Made by a program: the position numbers and the translations under genes. The notes under the pieces were generated by a model, which worked only from the letters and a program-made list of their open reading frames with translations, did no database searches and was not told the DNA's origin. Source: Clitoria ternatea (lineage: Eukaryota; Streptophyta; Magnoliopsida; Fabales; Fabaceae). From it: a stretch of DNA of 64,000 bases. Where the stretch lies: NCBI GenBank assembly GCA_037962975.1, contig CM075669.1:118560501-118624500 (forward strand), in the 5' to 3' direction. Below, piece by piece: positions 34,662 through 46,445 of this stretch. The stretch's first letter is position 1. The number at the start of each line of letters is the position of its first letter.

Positions 34662-36909
34662 TGTAACATCCCGAATTTTATAAAAATGATTAAATATAAG
34701 GGATAAATATTAAATAATTATAAATGGGTTAATACGTGTCCCAAAAATATTGAAATAATTAAATTGGGATTTATTGTCAATATTTATAATTTATTGAGAT
34801 TTAAGGAGCTAAAAATTTCACCTGGTTAAAATATAGGTGTCAGACCAAGTATCTCCGATTGAGGTGCCATTGGTCAGGGCTATTAAGAATATTATTGGGA
34901 ATTTGAGTATATCCTCAGAATAATTTTTAGATAAAGCTTTGAGCCCGAATAAAGGTTTTAATGAAAGGATTAAACTTAAAACTAAAAACCCATTTTCCCC
35001 TTTTAATTCCTGTAACCCTCTTCTCGCATTTTGGCAAACACATTGCTTTTCCTTCCTCTCTTATTTCTCTTATCTATTCCTTTCTTCTTCTTCCAAAACC
35101 CTAAGCCAAGGTGACATATTTCTCCTCCTCTTCATTTCGTTTTGGTTAGAGCTTGGAAGGAGGCCATTGGTGCTTGGAGACTTCTTCCTTCTTCTCTTTA
35201 TTTTCATTGGCATTTCCCTCTCTTGTTGGAACACATTTTGTTTTGGATAAGGTAAGCCTCTCCCACCATTTTTGAATGGGTAAATGCTATGATTATGAGT
35301 TATTGTGGTTTGAAGGAGTAATGTATGTGAATGGGTATTTATTAGAAGACATAAATGAGAAAACCCTCGAGTGGGTTGCCATAAATACAAGCTCTAAGTG
35401 AAATAAATATGGTAAATGAATTTATGGTTGGAAGGAGATAGAAGATTAATGGTCATTTACGAATGTGGTTGGGTTTGGTGAAAACCCTAACTATGAGAAT
35501 TAAGGGAAATAAGTGATAATGCCTTGAAAAATGATTTTTAATGGAAACCCATGGGAATGTGTGTGTGGGTGTTGTTGATAATGGAGATTGATGGTTATTA
35601 GGGAATGGTTATGGAGTTTTAGGTAAAAACCCTAAGTATGATAAATTGTGGGTTTTGGCTAAATAGGTGATTTTGATGATTTTTAAGGCCTTAGAATAAT
35701 TTTATATAAGGAGATGAATGTTTGAAGCATTGGTGTGGATTATTGAGATTTGGGGAGATGAGTGCATGTGAGTATATAAGTGATTTGAAGAAGTTGATTT
35801 TGATTATTGATATTCATGATGATGTTAATAATGAGTGCTAAACCATTGATAGTGGATTAGGGAGATGAATACTTGGTTTGGTGAAGTCTTAGGCCTTGAT
35901 ATGTGCCATTTAGAAATTGTTGATTGATGATGATCTTGAATGTACCCAAGAGGCTTATAATGAATTTGAGTGAATTGTGATGATGAGTAGTAAATCACAT
36001 GATGATTTGGAGGTCTTATGAATAAAGGCCATGGTATTGTTGTTGTTGGATTTGTTTAGCCCTTTAAGATTTAGAGAATATTGGTCTTTGGAAAGGAATT
36101 CCTGAAGCCTAATACAATGGTATGGTGTTTTAGCAAGTCTAGGAATTGATATCAAGCTTTATGATAATGCCTTATAATGGCTTATTAATTGCATGTGTAT
36201 ATGTGTGCAATATGTAGATTCAATGTCAAATGATAAAGCAGATCATTCGGAGCATTGGAATCATGGTTCTTCTCTTGAGGTAGGAGAGGAGTTTACATTT
36301 CAAATTACATAAGTGAATAATTGTTGAATTATGTATATACATGAACTCATGCATTGCCTTGCCATGATTATGTTGAATGATGAGATAATTGATAATGTGA
36401 TGAATATTATACTTGGCAATGGTGGATTATTGAGGAATATATATAAACTTGAATTGATAATAAATGTGAAAGTCCCTTTTTGGGAATGATGTTATGTTGA
36501 TAGGGAAATTTTTTAAAGTGTAAGGTTATGCCTTGATATTCATGCATAATTGAGGAACTAATAGAGCTAAATAGAGTTTTATAAGAATTGGATGGCTTGT
36601 GATAGTCCCAATAGCTTCTATGCGTAGTTTATGACTTATAGAAATTGGAATGGGCCAATTCCATTGAGAATTGACCCTTGAGTTGCCCAAAAACGCTTTA
36701 AATCGGGTAAAACACAACTATGCGCATAGGTCCCTCATTTTTGGGAATTTTTGAGTGTGGCCAGTGGCCACATCTTACAAATAATATATATGAATTGGTG
36801 TTAAAATTTGATGGGCATTGGAATTCGTATGAAAAAGTTAGAGTGATTAGAAGTTGGAATTTGGGTAATTTTCTGCATAAAATGCAGCAGGGGTCTGATT
36901 TGCCAGCTT

Positions 36910-37150
36910 GAATCGATTCAAGAAAAGCTCGAATCGATTCAAAGCTTGCTGGAATTACTGTTCAATTGGACAGGAACGTGTGAATCGATTCACACCAGGG
37001 ATGAATCGATCATACCCCTCTTTTTCACTATTTTTGGGCATTTGAACACATGAATCAATTCATGGGATATGGGAATTGATTCCTACCTCTCTGTAAGCCA
37101 ATTTTGGGACTTTTTGACGCATGAATCGATTCACCATATATTGGAATAAT
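36910..37150. other. Phased GAATCGATTC array, E LTR
   Basis: Sites are centred at 36914, 36935, 36986, 37007, 37056, 37077, 37127 and about 37147 (the last has lost its CG). Distances are 21, 51, 21, 49, 21, 50 and about 20 bp. These are four pairs with the same spacing rule as the copia arrays, but with GAATCGATTC instead of TAATCGATTA. Confidence 0.9.
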
Positions 37151-39397
37151 TCATGGCCCTGTTATGGCCATGTCATGTTGTTTTTCCAACTACTCTATTT
37201 TCTTTGCTGTTTTTGGCCCGTTTGGGCATCTTAATGACATTTTTGGCCTTTAAGTTCTTCATGAAAGTTGTAGATTACGAAGGTGTGAGAATTGATCTCA
37301 CTTTAATTGGAGTTTTCTAACTCTCATTAGGCCAAAAATACCGAACCTACTGCGTTGAAAAATTCAAGTTTAAGAGGGTTTTGAACCCAACTTTTTATGT
37401 TGGTCAAATTGGGACTAATAGGTGATATTTATGGCATGTCCCACTATTATTAAGACTAAAAGTGAGCTTTTCTCATGTCTTAGTATTGAAAGTTAGCATG
37501 AGCTTATTATTACTTAAAACCCCTTTATTATGTAAAAACAAGAGATTGCATTAGGGGTAATGATGGGTGATGTTGTTGATCAATCCCTTAAATAAAAGAT
37601 GATTGTTATTATAGATGATTATGAATGTCATTGAGTTGATACAAGCATAGACTTGTATGTATGGCTTGAATTGTATTAATAAATTGTTGTATTACCACAC
37701 AGTTGTGAAACCATGGTAATGACACATGAAATAAAAATCCACTAAATGATTATGTGGTGGTATTGATAAAAGATTAACTAATATTAATGATGATTTGCGA
37801 TGTTGGGATGCCATTGTGGTTGTTTACAAGTGGTGACTTGCGTGTATCATAAATGATATATTGAGATAAAAATGCCACACTTAAAACTTGAAAATAATGG
37901 CTAAAACCAACAATGATAAAAAACACTAAGATGTATATGGTGGTGTTGGTGATTATGATGATGATGTTGATGATGTTTGATGAGTGGCATTTAGGATGCA
38001 CAGTGTGAGAAATGCATTTGATTTGCATTGCATTGCATCCATGGCATATCATAGCCGTCGATGTTGGAATGTTAGGGGAGTTCCCTCGGCCGACCCAGTG
38101 GGAGGGTGGCTCAGTGCACGAGCAATTTGTTGTTTCCCCTGTGACTCGGTGTGTAAGTCACAAAGTCGCCCATGCTTAGCTACGGGGAGCTGCATGTGGC
38201 CGACCCTTATGGGGGTGGCTCTTGATGAACAGGTGACCCCGGTGGTCTTTGAGATCATAGCCGCCATGATTTGAGATCTGGCCTGCCCGTAACACCATAT
38301 GTCAAATATGTTGTTTACCGCGGTCATGGTGAAAATGACCAGGTGTTGCAAGATGGGCGATGCGGTTTGGTACCAATAAAATTTGGTGATTATGCATGCA
38401 TTATGAGATATGTGTACACATTTTACTACTGCAGTAGGGGCATGGTATGTGATCATGCTTGACCCACAATTTGGTGTTTATTCCCACAGTCGGATCCGAA
38501 TTTGTTGTTGATTATTCCATTATGCGTATGCATTAGCTATAAGAGCATTTGCATATAGCATGGAGATATGCCAGATGATGATGATGATTAGTGATGAATG
38601 AGATTATGGTATGGTGTTGATGAGATAGGTAATTAAATACCTAAAAGACCACATAAGGATTAATGAATAATATGAATATAATAAATGATATTGAATATGA
38701 CGATATGTGTGTTATGGCCTATTATGATGTAAGGCATGATTGATTATGATTTGATGATTATGATGATAGCCATGATGGCTTTGAGATAAGACCTGAATGG
38801 TCAATACTGATGATGTTGGCCCATTGTGGCGTTGTGATAGATGTGTGTATATGATTGCTTTGCTATAAATTGATGAATGAATACATAATATGTATATTGT
38901 TGAAATGAATAGATTATGATGATTGTTGATGTGTTTAGCAAATCATACATGATATTGATATGCATATGCACATAATCTTAATTGTATTCATATCGTCATT
39001 TGAAATGTATAACTCACTCTCCCATGTGGTCTACTTTTTAGTATTGATGTAGGAATATCATGGGATGAGGACATTTGAAAAGTAAAGCTTTGGTGAAGGT
39101 AAATAGTGGTAACAGAATGCCTTGGCCGGCAGCGGTTGTAATTATTGCATTGTGAAATAAAATGTGTATCATAGTGTCGATAATTAATGATATTGATGAA
39201 TGTAGTGTAAATGATAATATAAGTGGGCGATGTGTTAATATTTGGGGTGTTGGAATTCATACCTACTTGATGAATAAAATGATGTTAGATGTGTAGTCCA
39301 TTTTAGAATGTATAAGCATTGATGACATATGATTTTAAGGTTGAATCGAATATGGTCAATTATGAAATTGTGGACATTGGAGATGCATGTTGCATAA

Positions 39398-39400
<3 letters not shown>

Positions 39401-39439
<39 letters not shown>
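39401..39439. repeat. (TA)n microsatellite in E LTR
   Basis: An uninterrupted TA run of 39 bp. It has no matching copy in the deleted 3' LTR. Confidence 0.98.
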
Positions 39440-39442
<3 letters not shown>

Positions 39443-39791
39443 GCATTACATGTTTATGATTTATGTGTAAGATTGGTTGTGGCCTAATAGGCTAGTGTTG
39501 TATACTTACATACTTTGCCGAGCCTTTTCTCATATCTTCATATATGGGACTAGGCGTGAGCCCTGTATACATATTCTTCTCCATTATAAACTCTGTTATT
39601 TTTGTATACAATCATGGGCGATTTATTTTATGATCCAGTTATATTTTATTAAATCTCACTCTTCAATTTTCTGTGATTCGGGTCTTGATGTAATCGTGGT
39701 GGTGTTTTAGAAATATTTAAAACATGAAAAATTTACTCGGATTTTTATTAATTAATTATCTTGATTACATCGGGATTCGGGTCTGGAGAAC

Positions 39792-42266
39792 TCTGAAATT
39801 TGATTTGTTTAATATTGTTAGGGCATGGTTGCTCTACATTAAAATTGATATTATAGATGATTGGAGCACATTGCTTAATAGTGAGACATTTTGATGATCC
39901 TTAGAGTGTGATGCTCATTGTTAGAAAATGGGTGTTCTGTATGGATTTAAGAGTGATAATTATCTAGAGGATGATGATATGTTAAGGTATTGATTGCCCT
40001 ATATGGATTTATAAATGACTAATTGTCTAAAAATTATGAATTGATTATAAGGGCATTATTGCTTATTGAGGATTATTATGAATCATTAAAGTTGAGTTGT
40101 GATTGATACTCATTGAGGACTCTTTGTGAGATTATGATTCAGAAGACATGATTGGTGTTTATGGGAGTATGCCCCTTTATCAATAAGGTTATATGATGCA
40201 CTTGTGGAGCATAGTTGCTCATTGGCAAACTAAATGATTAATGAGATTGAATATCTATGGGTGAATTTCTCGTGTGATAAATATGGTTGTTTGTCTAAGT
40301 CCGGCCAAGTTCCTAACACTATTTCCTTCTAATGATGAATACATTGATATTATGCATTTGATATTTGATATATTGAGTATGGCTTGACTTGATGATAAAT
40401 TTATACCTGTGTAAATCATGGATATGATATATTGATTATGAATTAGTTTGACGATAAACCTATACCGTATGTTGATCACGGATAGGAGATATTACATGTG
40501 AATGATTCATGTGTTGAAATTGAATAAATGAATAATAGTGAGAGAACTCCCTGATATGGATGTTCATGGAATGAATTATTAGTTATGTCATTGTTGGGAG
40601 ATGAATCAAATGATTAATTGTGCTAATTTTGAAAGATGGATTTTATATTCTTAGGTACAATACTATGTATGTGTGATGCAATTGAAATACTATGTCCCCT
40701 TAGATTGAGGACATGAATAAGCGATAAGATGATTGAATATGAAAATTCTGTATGAATGGATTGGGGTTATGACTCAGTTCTATATTTGTGAACCGAATGG
40801 ATGATGATTTGATTATAACCCACTAAGTGTGGTAACCCTGGATAACTCGAAATGATCTTGTATGATCGAACCTTGTTGAATTAGACCCTATGGCGGTCTA
40901 GGCTCTATGATGCTTCTATGAGCCATGTTTATTGACTTTATGTGTTGTGGAAGTATTCCACGAGGGGCACTAGGCGACCCTTGAATTTTCTAAGCCTAAT
41001 GACAACTTGAATCTAGTGAACGATTGAGCCGTAGTGAAATAAAATGTGGAATGAGTTGATGAGGCTAGAATCGGTGTGTGATTGGATTAGAAATATGAAC
41101 GTAAATCCCTAAGTATTTGGTGAATAATGATGTTGAATTTAGGGTATGATTTGGTATTGGCAATGATATGTGACTTTATGGTATGATTTTAGGCTAGATT
41201 GTATGCCCTTAATGTTATGAACATTAGATTGATTATGAATTACGGTATGATGTAGAGGTAATGTATGTGAATATGAGTTGGTAAATCGAATTTAATCATG
41301 TTGATACCTCCCTTTACAGTTTAAAAGGAGTTGTATTAGTAATATAAACCACATAGTGATGTGATATTACACAGATTATACGTTAAATTTATGGACTTTG
41401 GCTAATAAATGAGGAACCCACTAGTGTGGAAGATCATTACATGATTGTGGACTATATTTTTAACCTTGAGGGTGTATACTTGATGTGAGTTTGGTGATTC
41501 GTATAGGCTTGAATCGAATTATAGCCGACAATATTCGAATTAGACAAATGATTTCTAAGTTACTCGACTATGATTTTAGGATGGACGAGGCCCAATGGTG
41601 GGGTGATTACCCTATGATGATTAGAAATCTATGGTTGATATGTCAATATATGGTTATGGTGACGGACGATTGATAAATTATATGGCATGATTAACGCCGG
41701 ATCCTGATTAGATGATGATATGATATGAGTGTATTACTCGTGGGCTTGTGTGACTTCTTACGAAGTCTCGTGTATGAGGACACGTTATTTGAACTAATAT
41801 GGATAATATGAGAAATAGGACGTGAAGGTACTTATCCTGATATGTCTTTACATGCCCTAGGCATTGTGGTAATGTGCACTTATGCGCTGATCTTATGTGT
41901 TTGTGGTAACCACTACGGGATTGGGACGCCTTCCTATATGTCGGATGCAGCAACACATAGACCGGGCAAGTGTGATGTTGTAACTGCTTATGGTGAATGT
42001 ATTGAACCTATTCGGTGGTACTGGATAAGAATGTGAGAGTTGTGATGAATAAACTTGGGAATTGATGAGTGGTGACTCGTTTTGGGATATATGGAGTTTT
42101 ATACTTGGATAAAGAAATGATAATGATCATGTTCTGTTGGACCTTGGGAAGTCCGATATTACTTCATGGTGTCATTGAATCCTATTGGTGCGTGGCCGAA
42201 GTGTGGCCTTATAATATATGCAGATGTTAAACTTCGAGGACGAAGTTTCTTTTTGGTGGGGTGGAT
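39792..42266. other. Non-coding interior of E
   Basis: About 2.5 kb without recognisable retroelement protein on either strand. The stretch near 40290-40370 (AAGTCCGGCCAAG and following) resembles the untranslated leader of element C near 49520-49590, so this is degenerate chromovirus leader and perhaps decayed interior. The end at 42225-42266 is the PPT region. Confidence 0.65.
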
Positions 42267-44070
42267 TGTAACATCCCGAATTTTATAAAAATGATTAAAT
42301 ATAAGGGATAAATATTAAATAATTATAAATGGGTTAATAAGTGTCCTAAAAATATTGAAATAATTAAATTGGGATTTATTGTGAATATTTATAATATATT
42401 AAGATTTAAGGAGCTAAAAATTTCACCCGGTTAAAATATGGGTATCAGACCAAGTATCTCCGATTAAGGTGCCATTGGTCAGGGCTATTAAGAATATTAT
42501 TGGGAATCCGAGTATATCCTCAGAATAATTTTTAGATAAAGTATTGAGCCCGAACGAAGGTCCTGTATGTTATAAAACGGTAAAGTTTTAATGAGAGGAT
42601 TAAACTTAAAACTAAAAACCCATTTTTCCTCTTTTTCATTCCCGTAACCCTCTTCTCTCATTTTGGCAAACACATTGCTTCTCCTTCCTCTCTTATTTCT
42701 CTTCTCTATTCCTTTCTTCTTCTTCCAAAACCCTAAGCCAAGGTGTCACATTTCTCTTCCTCTTCATTTCGTTTTGGTTGGAGCTTGTAAGGAGGCCATT
42801 GGAGCTTGGAGACTTCTTCCTCCTTCTCTTCATTTTCATTGGCATCTCCCTCTTTTGTTGGAACCTATTTCATTTTGGATAAGGTAAGCCTCTCCCACCA
42901 TTTTTGAATGGGTAAATGCTTTGATTATGAGTTATTGTGGTTTGAGGGAGTAATGTATGTGAATGGGTATTTATTAGAAGTCATAAATAAGAAAACCCTA
43001 GAGTGGGTTGCCATAAATGCAAGCTCTAAGTGAAATAAATATGGTAAATGAATTTATGGTTGGAAGAAGATAGAAGATTAATGGTCATTTATGAATGTGG
43101 TTGGGTTTGGTGAAAGCCCTAACTATGAGAATTAAGGGAAATAAGTGATAATGCCATGAAAAGTGATTTTTAGTGGAAACCCATGATAATGTGTGTGTGG
43201 GTGTTGTTGATGATGGAGATTGATGGTTATTAGGGAATGGTTATGGAGTTTTAGGTTAAATCCCTAAGAATGATAAATTGTGGGTTTTGGCTAAATAGGT
43301 GATTTTGATGATTTTTGAGGCCTTAGAATGATTTTATATGAGGAGATGAATGTTTGAAGCATTAGTGTGGATTATTGAGATTTGGGGAGATGAGTGCATG
43401 TGAGTATGTAAGTGATTTGAAGAAGTTGATTTTGATTATTGATATTCATGATGATGTTAATAATGAGTGCTAAACCATTGATAATGTATTAGGGAGATGA
43501 ATACTTGGTTTGGTGAAGTCTTAGGCCTTGATATGTGCCATTTAGAAATTGTTGATTGAAGATGATTTTGAATGTAGCCAAGAGGCTTATAATGAATTTG
43601 AGTGAATTGTGATGATGAGTAGTAAACCACATGATGATTTGGAGGTCTTATGAGTAAGGGCCATGGTATTGTTGTTGTTGGATTTGTTTAGCCCTTTAAG
43701 ATTTAGAGAATCTTGGTCTTTGGAAAGAAATTCCCGAAGCCTAATACAATGGTATGGTGTTTTAGCAAGTCTAGGAGTTGATATCAAGCTTTACGATAAT
43801 GCCTTATAATGGCTTATTAATTGCATGTGTATATGTGTGCAATATGTAGATTCAATGTCGAATGATAAAGCGGAGCATTCGAAGCATTGGAATCGTGGTT
43901 CTTCTCTTGAGGTAGGAGAGGAGTTTATATTTCAAATTGCATGAGTGAATAATTGTTGAATTATGTATATACATGAACTCATGCATTGCCTTGCCATGAT
44001 TATGTTGAATTATGTATATACATTTATTAATTAATTATCTTGATTACATCGAGATTTGGGTCTGGAGAAC
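42267..44070 (+). repeat. 3' LTR of E, internally deleted
   Basis: It follows the 5' LTR from its start to the position equivalent to 36376. It then jumps to the equivalent of 39745 and continues to the end, a loss of about 3.37 kb. At the join there is an extra copy of the 20-bp GTTGAATTATGTATATACAT (44004-44023), which also lies 49 bp upstream (43955-43974). This is filler copied from nearby DNA, as in error-prone end joining. Confidence 0.85.
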
Positions 44071-44287
44071 CAGGGGGTGACATATCAACCCTTGGGAAAC
44101 GTTCCTAATCAACCAAGTATCTCACTCTCTGACTAAAGTTAACAAAGGAATACTCTTTTTCGTAAAGCATATAAACAAATTAAAGAACAAAAGTGAGTAA
44201 TAACTCTACTAAGAGAATATGCCCATTATTGGTCTTAAGAAAGGATTGAAAGAATTTTGGTGTATTTTTACAAATGATGGGCATCCC

Positions 44288-44295
44288 TATTTATA
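44288..44295 (-). promoter_or_regulatory. TATA box of element B LTR
   Basis: TATAAATA on the minus strand lies about 150 bp downstream, in transcription sense, of the TAATCGATTA array, the same arrangement as in A. Confidence 0.55.
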
Positions 44296-44445
44296 AGAGT
44301 AGAAATGCCTTCAAGAGGTGTGAAATTATTGATTAAAATAATTGAAAAGGTACTTCTTAGATAAAATGTTAATTTGTGAAAAGTTATAATGTTTCACCAA
44401 GGTTTTTCATGAAAGGATGCAATGTTTCATGTTTTCTGATCATGT

Positions 44446-44713
44446 GTAATCGATTACTTAAATAAGGTAATCGATTAATTGCTTTTAAAAACATTTTTAA
44501 AACATAACATTCATATTGTAATCGATTACGTAATGAGGGTAATCGATTACTTTAAGAGGTTTAAAACATTTCTGAACCATCTCTTTTGATTTTTAAATTT
44601 TAACTCATGGTAATCGATTACATTGCTGAGGTAATCAATTACTCTCTTTTGAAATCATGCAATTTTAAAATTCGTTTCATTGTAATCGATTACACTAATT
44701 AGGTAATCGATTA
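44446..44713. other. Phased TAATCGATTA array, B LTR
   Basis: Eight sites have centres at 44451, 44472, 44523, 44544, 44615, 44636, 44687 and 44708. They make four pairs exactly 21 bp apart, with 51, 71 and 51 bp between pairs. One site is TAATCAATTA. Confidence 0.95.
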
Positions 44714-44869
44714 CATTCCATCAGAATGTATGATATTTAAAACATTTTTATTTTAATGGCCATATTTTTCTTTTATAGAGTCTTACTTTGATTATGCCTT
44801 GGTCTTGGATCTTCATTCTTGATCTCTGGCATTTGGCCTTGTCATTATCAAAATCCTTCATAGTCTTCA

Positions 44870-44882
44870 TTCTCCCTCTTTT
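44870..44882 (-). promoter_or_regulatory. Polypurine tract of element B
   Basis: The minus strand reads AAAAAGAGGGAGAA next to the LTR end, matching the tract of A (10559-10575) with one changed base. Confidence 0.7.
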
Positions 44883-45338
44883 TGATGATGAAAATAAATA
44901 GCCTGGAAAATGATTTTTACAATATGGTATACTTTTAATTTTAATTATTAGTTTTAGATTTTTTAAAAGAATTATTTTATGGAGTTTAATTTATATTTAG
45001 TAATTTAAAGTACTCCCCCTTAATGTTTCAATTTAGCTAATTAATTTTCCATTAATTTTTAATTGATTCTGATACTTTTGAGATTATAATTAATTTTTTT
45101 GTACTCCCCTTTAATTTTTTAGTATATATATTTAATTCTGATACTCTCTCCACCTTTGTCATTATCAAAAAAAAAAGAAAATAAATCACTTAATAAGGAA
45201 AAAAATAGCCAAAGACTGAAAGGAAAAAAGCGTTTATTATATGCTGAAAGGGAAAAAAAACAGAACAACAAAAAGGACTTGTTTTTCATGGAAGAAAAGC
45301 AAATTATTAAATATAAGCAACAATAAGACAAAAATAAT

Positions 45339-45823
45339 TTAATCAGAAGCTGGCAGTGGAAGGCAGGATAGAATAGTTTGCATGGTACAGTCCACATGAC
45401 CGAATCTGTCACGAATGTAAGAACAGAGGGATTGGAGTTCAGTGGCCAAATCAGCCATGAAGAGGGAACCGAGCACAGGATCAGGATCCTGGGGAGGAGC
45501 AAAATGTTTGGGAATCCATTCATCTTCAACATTCTGCTTGTACCCAAACAAAGAGAGGGCGGTCTTGCCAATGATAAATGAGCGTTGAGGCTTGATGCAT
45601 AATTCGTCAGAGATAGGGACCTTGAAATGGCGGAGGATTCGGGTAATGAGTCCTGCATATGGAAGAGGAGCGTTTGCCTTGAGAGATTTCTTCATGCTAT
45701 ATCGAATGAGAGTGGTCCAACTTAGTGGGCGAACAGTTAACAAAGACCACATAAGGACTAAGTCCTCTTTAGTAACTTGGGCCAAATTAGTGGTTCGAGG
45801 AAAAAGAATACAGACAAGGATAT
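45339..45823 (-). CDS. Extra ORF of element B, truncated
   Basis: The open minus-strand frame runs from the C insertion point (45823) to a stop at 45339. It is a diverged homologue of the 339-residue extra ORF of A: the two share PR-x-x-N-x-A, LPYA-x-L-x-T-x-I and a C-terminal DRFGHVDCTMQTIL-like helix (RRFDRIENSLQEF in A). The distance to the LTR (about 470 bp) also matches A. The N-terminal half is separated from it by element C. Function unknown. Confidence 0.65.
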
Positions 45824-46443
45824 TGTAACATCCTAAATTTTAAAAATATAGAATTAATCAAGGAAATAAATATTGAATAATTGAATGCGAATTATTTAAT
45901 GTCCCAAAATATTAAAAATAATTAAATTAAGATTTTTGAGGATTATTAGTAATTTATTGGGACCGAATAATCAGAAAACTGACCTGGTTAAAATATGAGT
46001 GTCGGACCAAGTATCTCTGATTGAGATGCCGTTGGTAAGGGCTGTAGATAATATTATTGAGAATCTGAATGTGTATTCAGAATAATTTTTAGAATGAGTA
46101 TTGGGCCCAAACAGAGATCCTGTTTGTGGCAAAACGGGAAAATTTAAATGAATGGGCTAAAATTGAAACAAAACTTCACTCTCACTCTTATTATTCATGT
46201 TGTTTTTCTACCCAAAAAGGGGGAAACACACTTGTTCTCCTTTCTTCTCATTTTTCTTATTCCCATTCACTACATCTTCTTCTTCTCCAAAGAGCTTGAC
46301 CAAGTGGTGCCCCTTTCCCTCTCATTTTTATTCACCATTGGGCAAGGAGAAGACAATGGGTGCTTGAAGTTTTTCCCTTCTTCTCCTCCATTTTTGAGCT
46401 CATCTTCCTTTTCCTAGCAACCCATTTTTATTTCTTGATTGAG

Positions 46444-46445
46444 GT
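46444..46445 (+). promoter_or_regulatory. Candidate splice donor in C LTR
   Basis: GAG|GTAAGCTCTT is a strong plant donor just after the CT-rich leader, about 620 bp into the LTR. With the acceptor at 49754-49755 it would remove about 3.3 kb, including most of the LTR and the primer site, from gag mRNA. Predicted only. Confidence 0.5.

Larger units (their letters stand above)
34662..39791 (+). repeat. 5' LTR of E
   Basis: The LTR is about 5.1 kb, unusually long. In order it contains a CT-rich leader (34985-35225), a splice-donor-like AAG|GTAAGCC (GT at 35252-35253), a paired GAATCGATTC array (36910-37150), a G+C-richer block (38060-38300), the GCCTTGGCCGGC motif (39119-39130) and a (TA)19 run (39401-39439). 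The right edge is where homology with the 3' copy ends (39791). Short frames over 90 codons at 37984 and 38049 are overlapping and not protein-like. Confidence 0.75.
34662..44070 (+). mobile_element. Non-coding chromovirus derivative E with very long LTR
   Basis: TGTAACATCCCGAATTTTA occurs at 34662 and again at 42267. The 5' copy is homologous to the second up to 39791, giving an LTR of about 5.1 kb. The 3' copy has lost about 3.37 kb. Just before the 3' LTR a PPT-like CGAGGACGAAGTTTC...GGTGGGG (42238-42266) shows plus orientation. The interior 39792-42266 has no gag-pol. No canonical primer site is visible after the 5' LTR and no target duplication is seen, so one or both ends are probably rearranged. 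Confidence 0.8.
44071..44869 (-). repeat. LTR of B, right piece
   Basis: It continues the LTR interrupted at 34661 (CCAGGGGGTGAC onward). It contains a minus-strand TATA box (44288-44295), the palindrome array, and ends beside the purine tract at 44870. Confidence 0.75.
34300..45823 (-). mobile_element. SIRE-like Ty1-copia element B (left part, contains E)
   Basis: A copia LTR starts at 34300 with TGTTAGTCAAGTGG, closely resembling the start of A's LTR (shared CAAGAGGGGGGTGAATTGAG). It is split by E at 34662-44070 and ends near 44869, beside a purine tract. Its interior begins at 44870 and carries the extra ORF fragment, then is cut by element C at 45824. The rest, including gag-pol and the other LTR, lies beyond the window. 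It is inserted in O; CCCAA (34295-34299) is the probable left target duplication. Confidence 0.8.

Noticed and set aside
37774..38462. Overlapping frames of 92-135 codons in the E LTR
   Set aside because: They lie on both strands over one G+C-richer block, have no homology that I recognise, and are absent from the 3' LTR because of its deletion.
42663..42887. Frame starting MANTLLLLPLLFLFSIPFFF resembling a signal peptide protein
   Set aside because: It translates the CT-rich leader of the E LTR. The equivalent 5' LTR region has a different frame, so it is not conserved as protein.
46148..46417. 89-codon Phe/Leu-rich frame resembling a membrane peptide
   Set aside because: It lies in the CT-rich leader of the C LTR. 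The apparent hydrophobicity comes from TTC/CTT codons.
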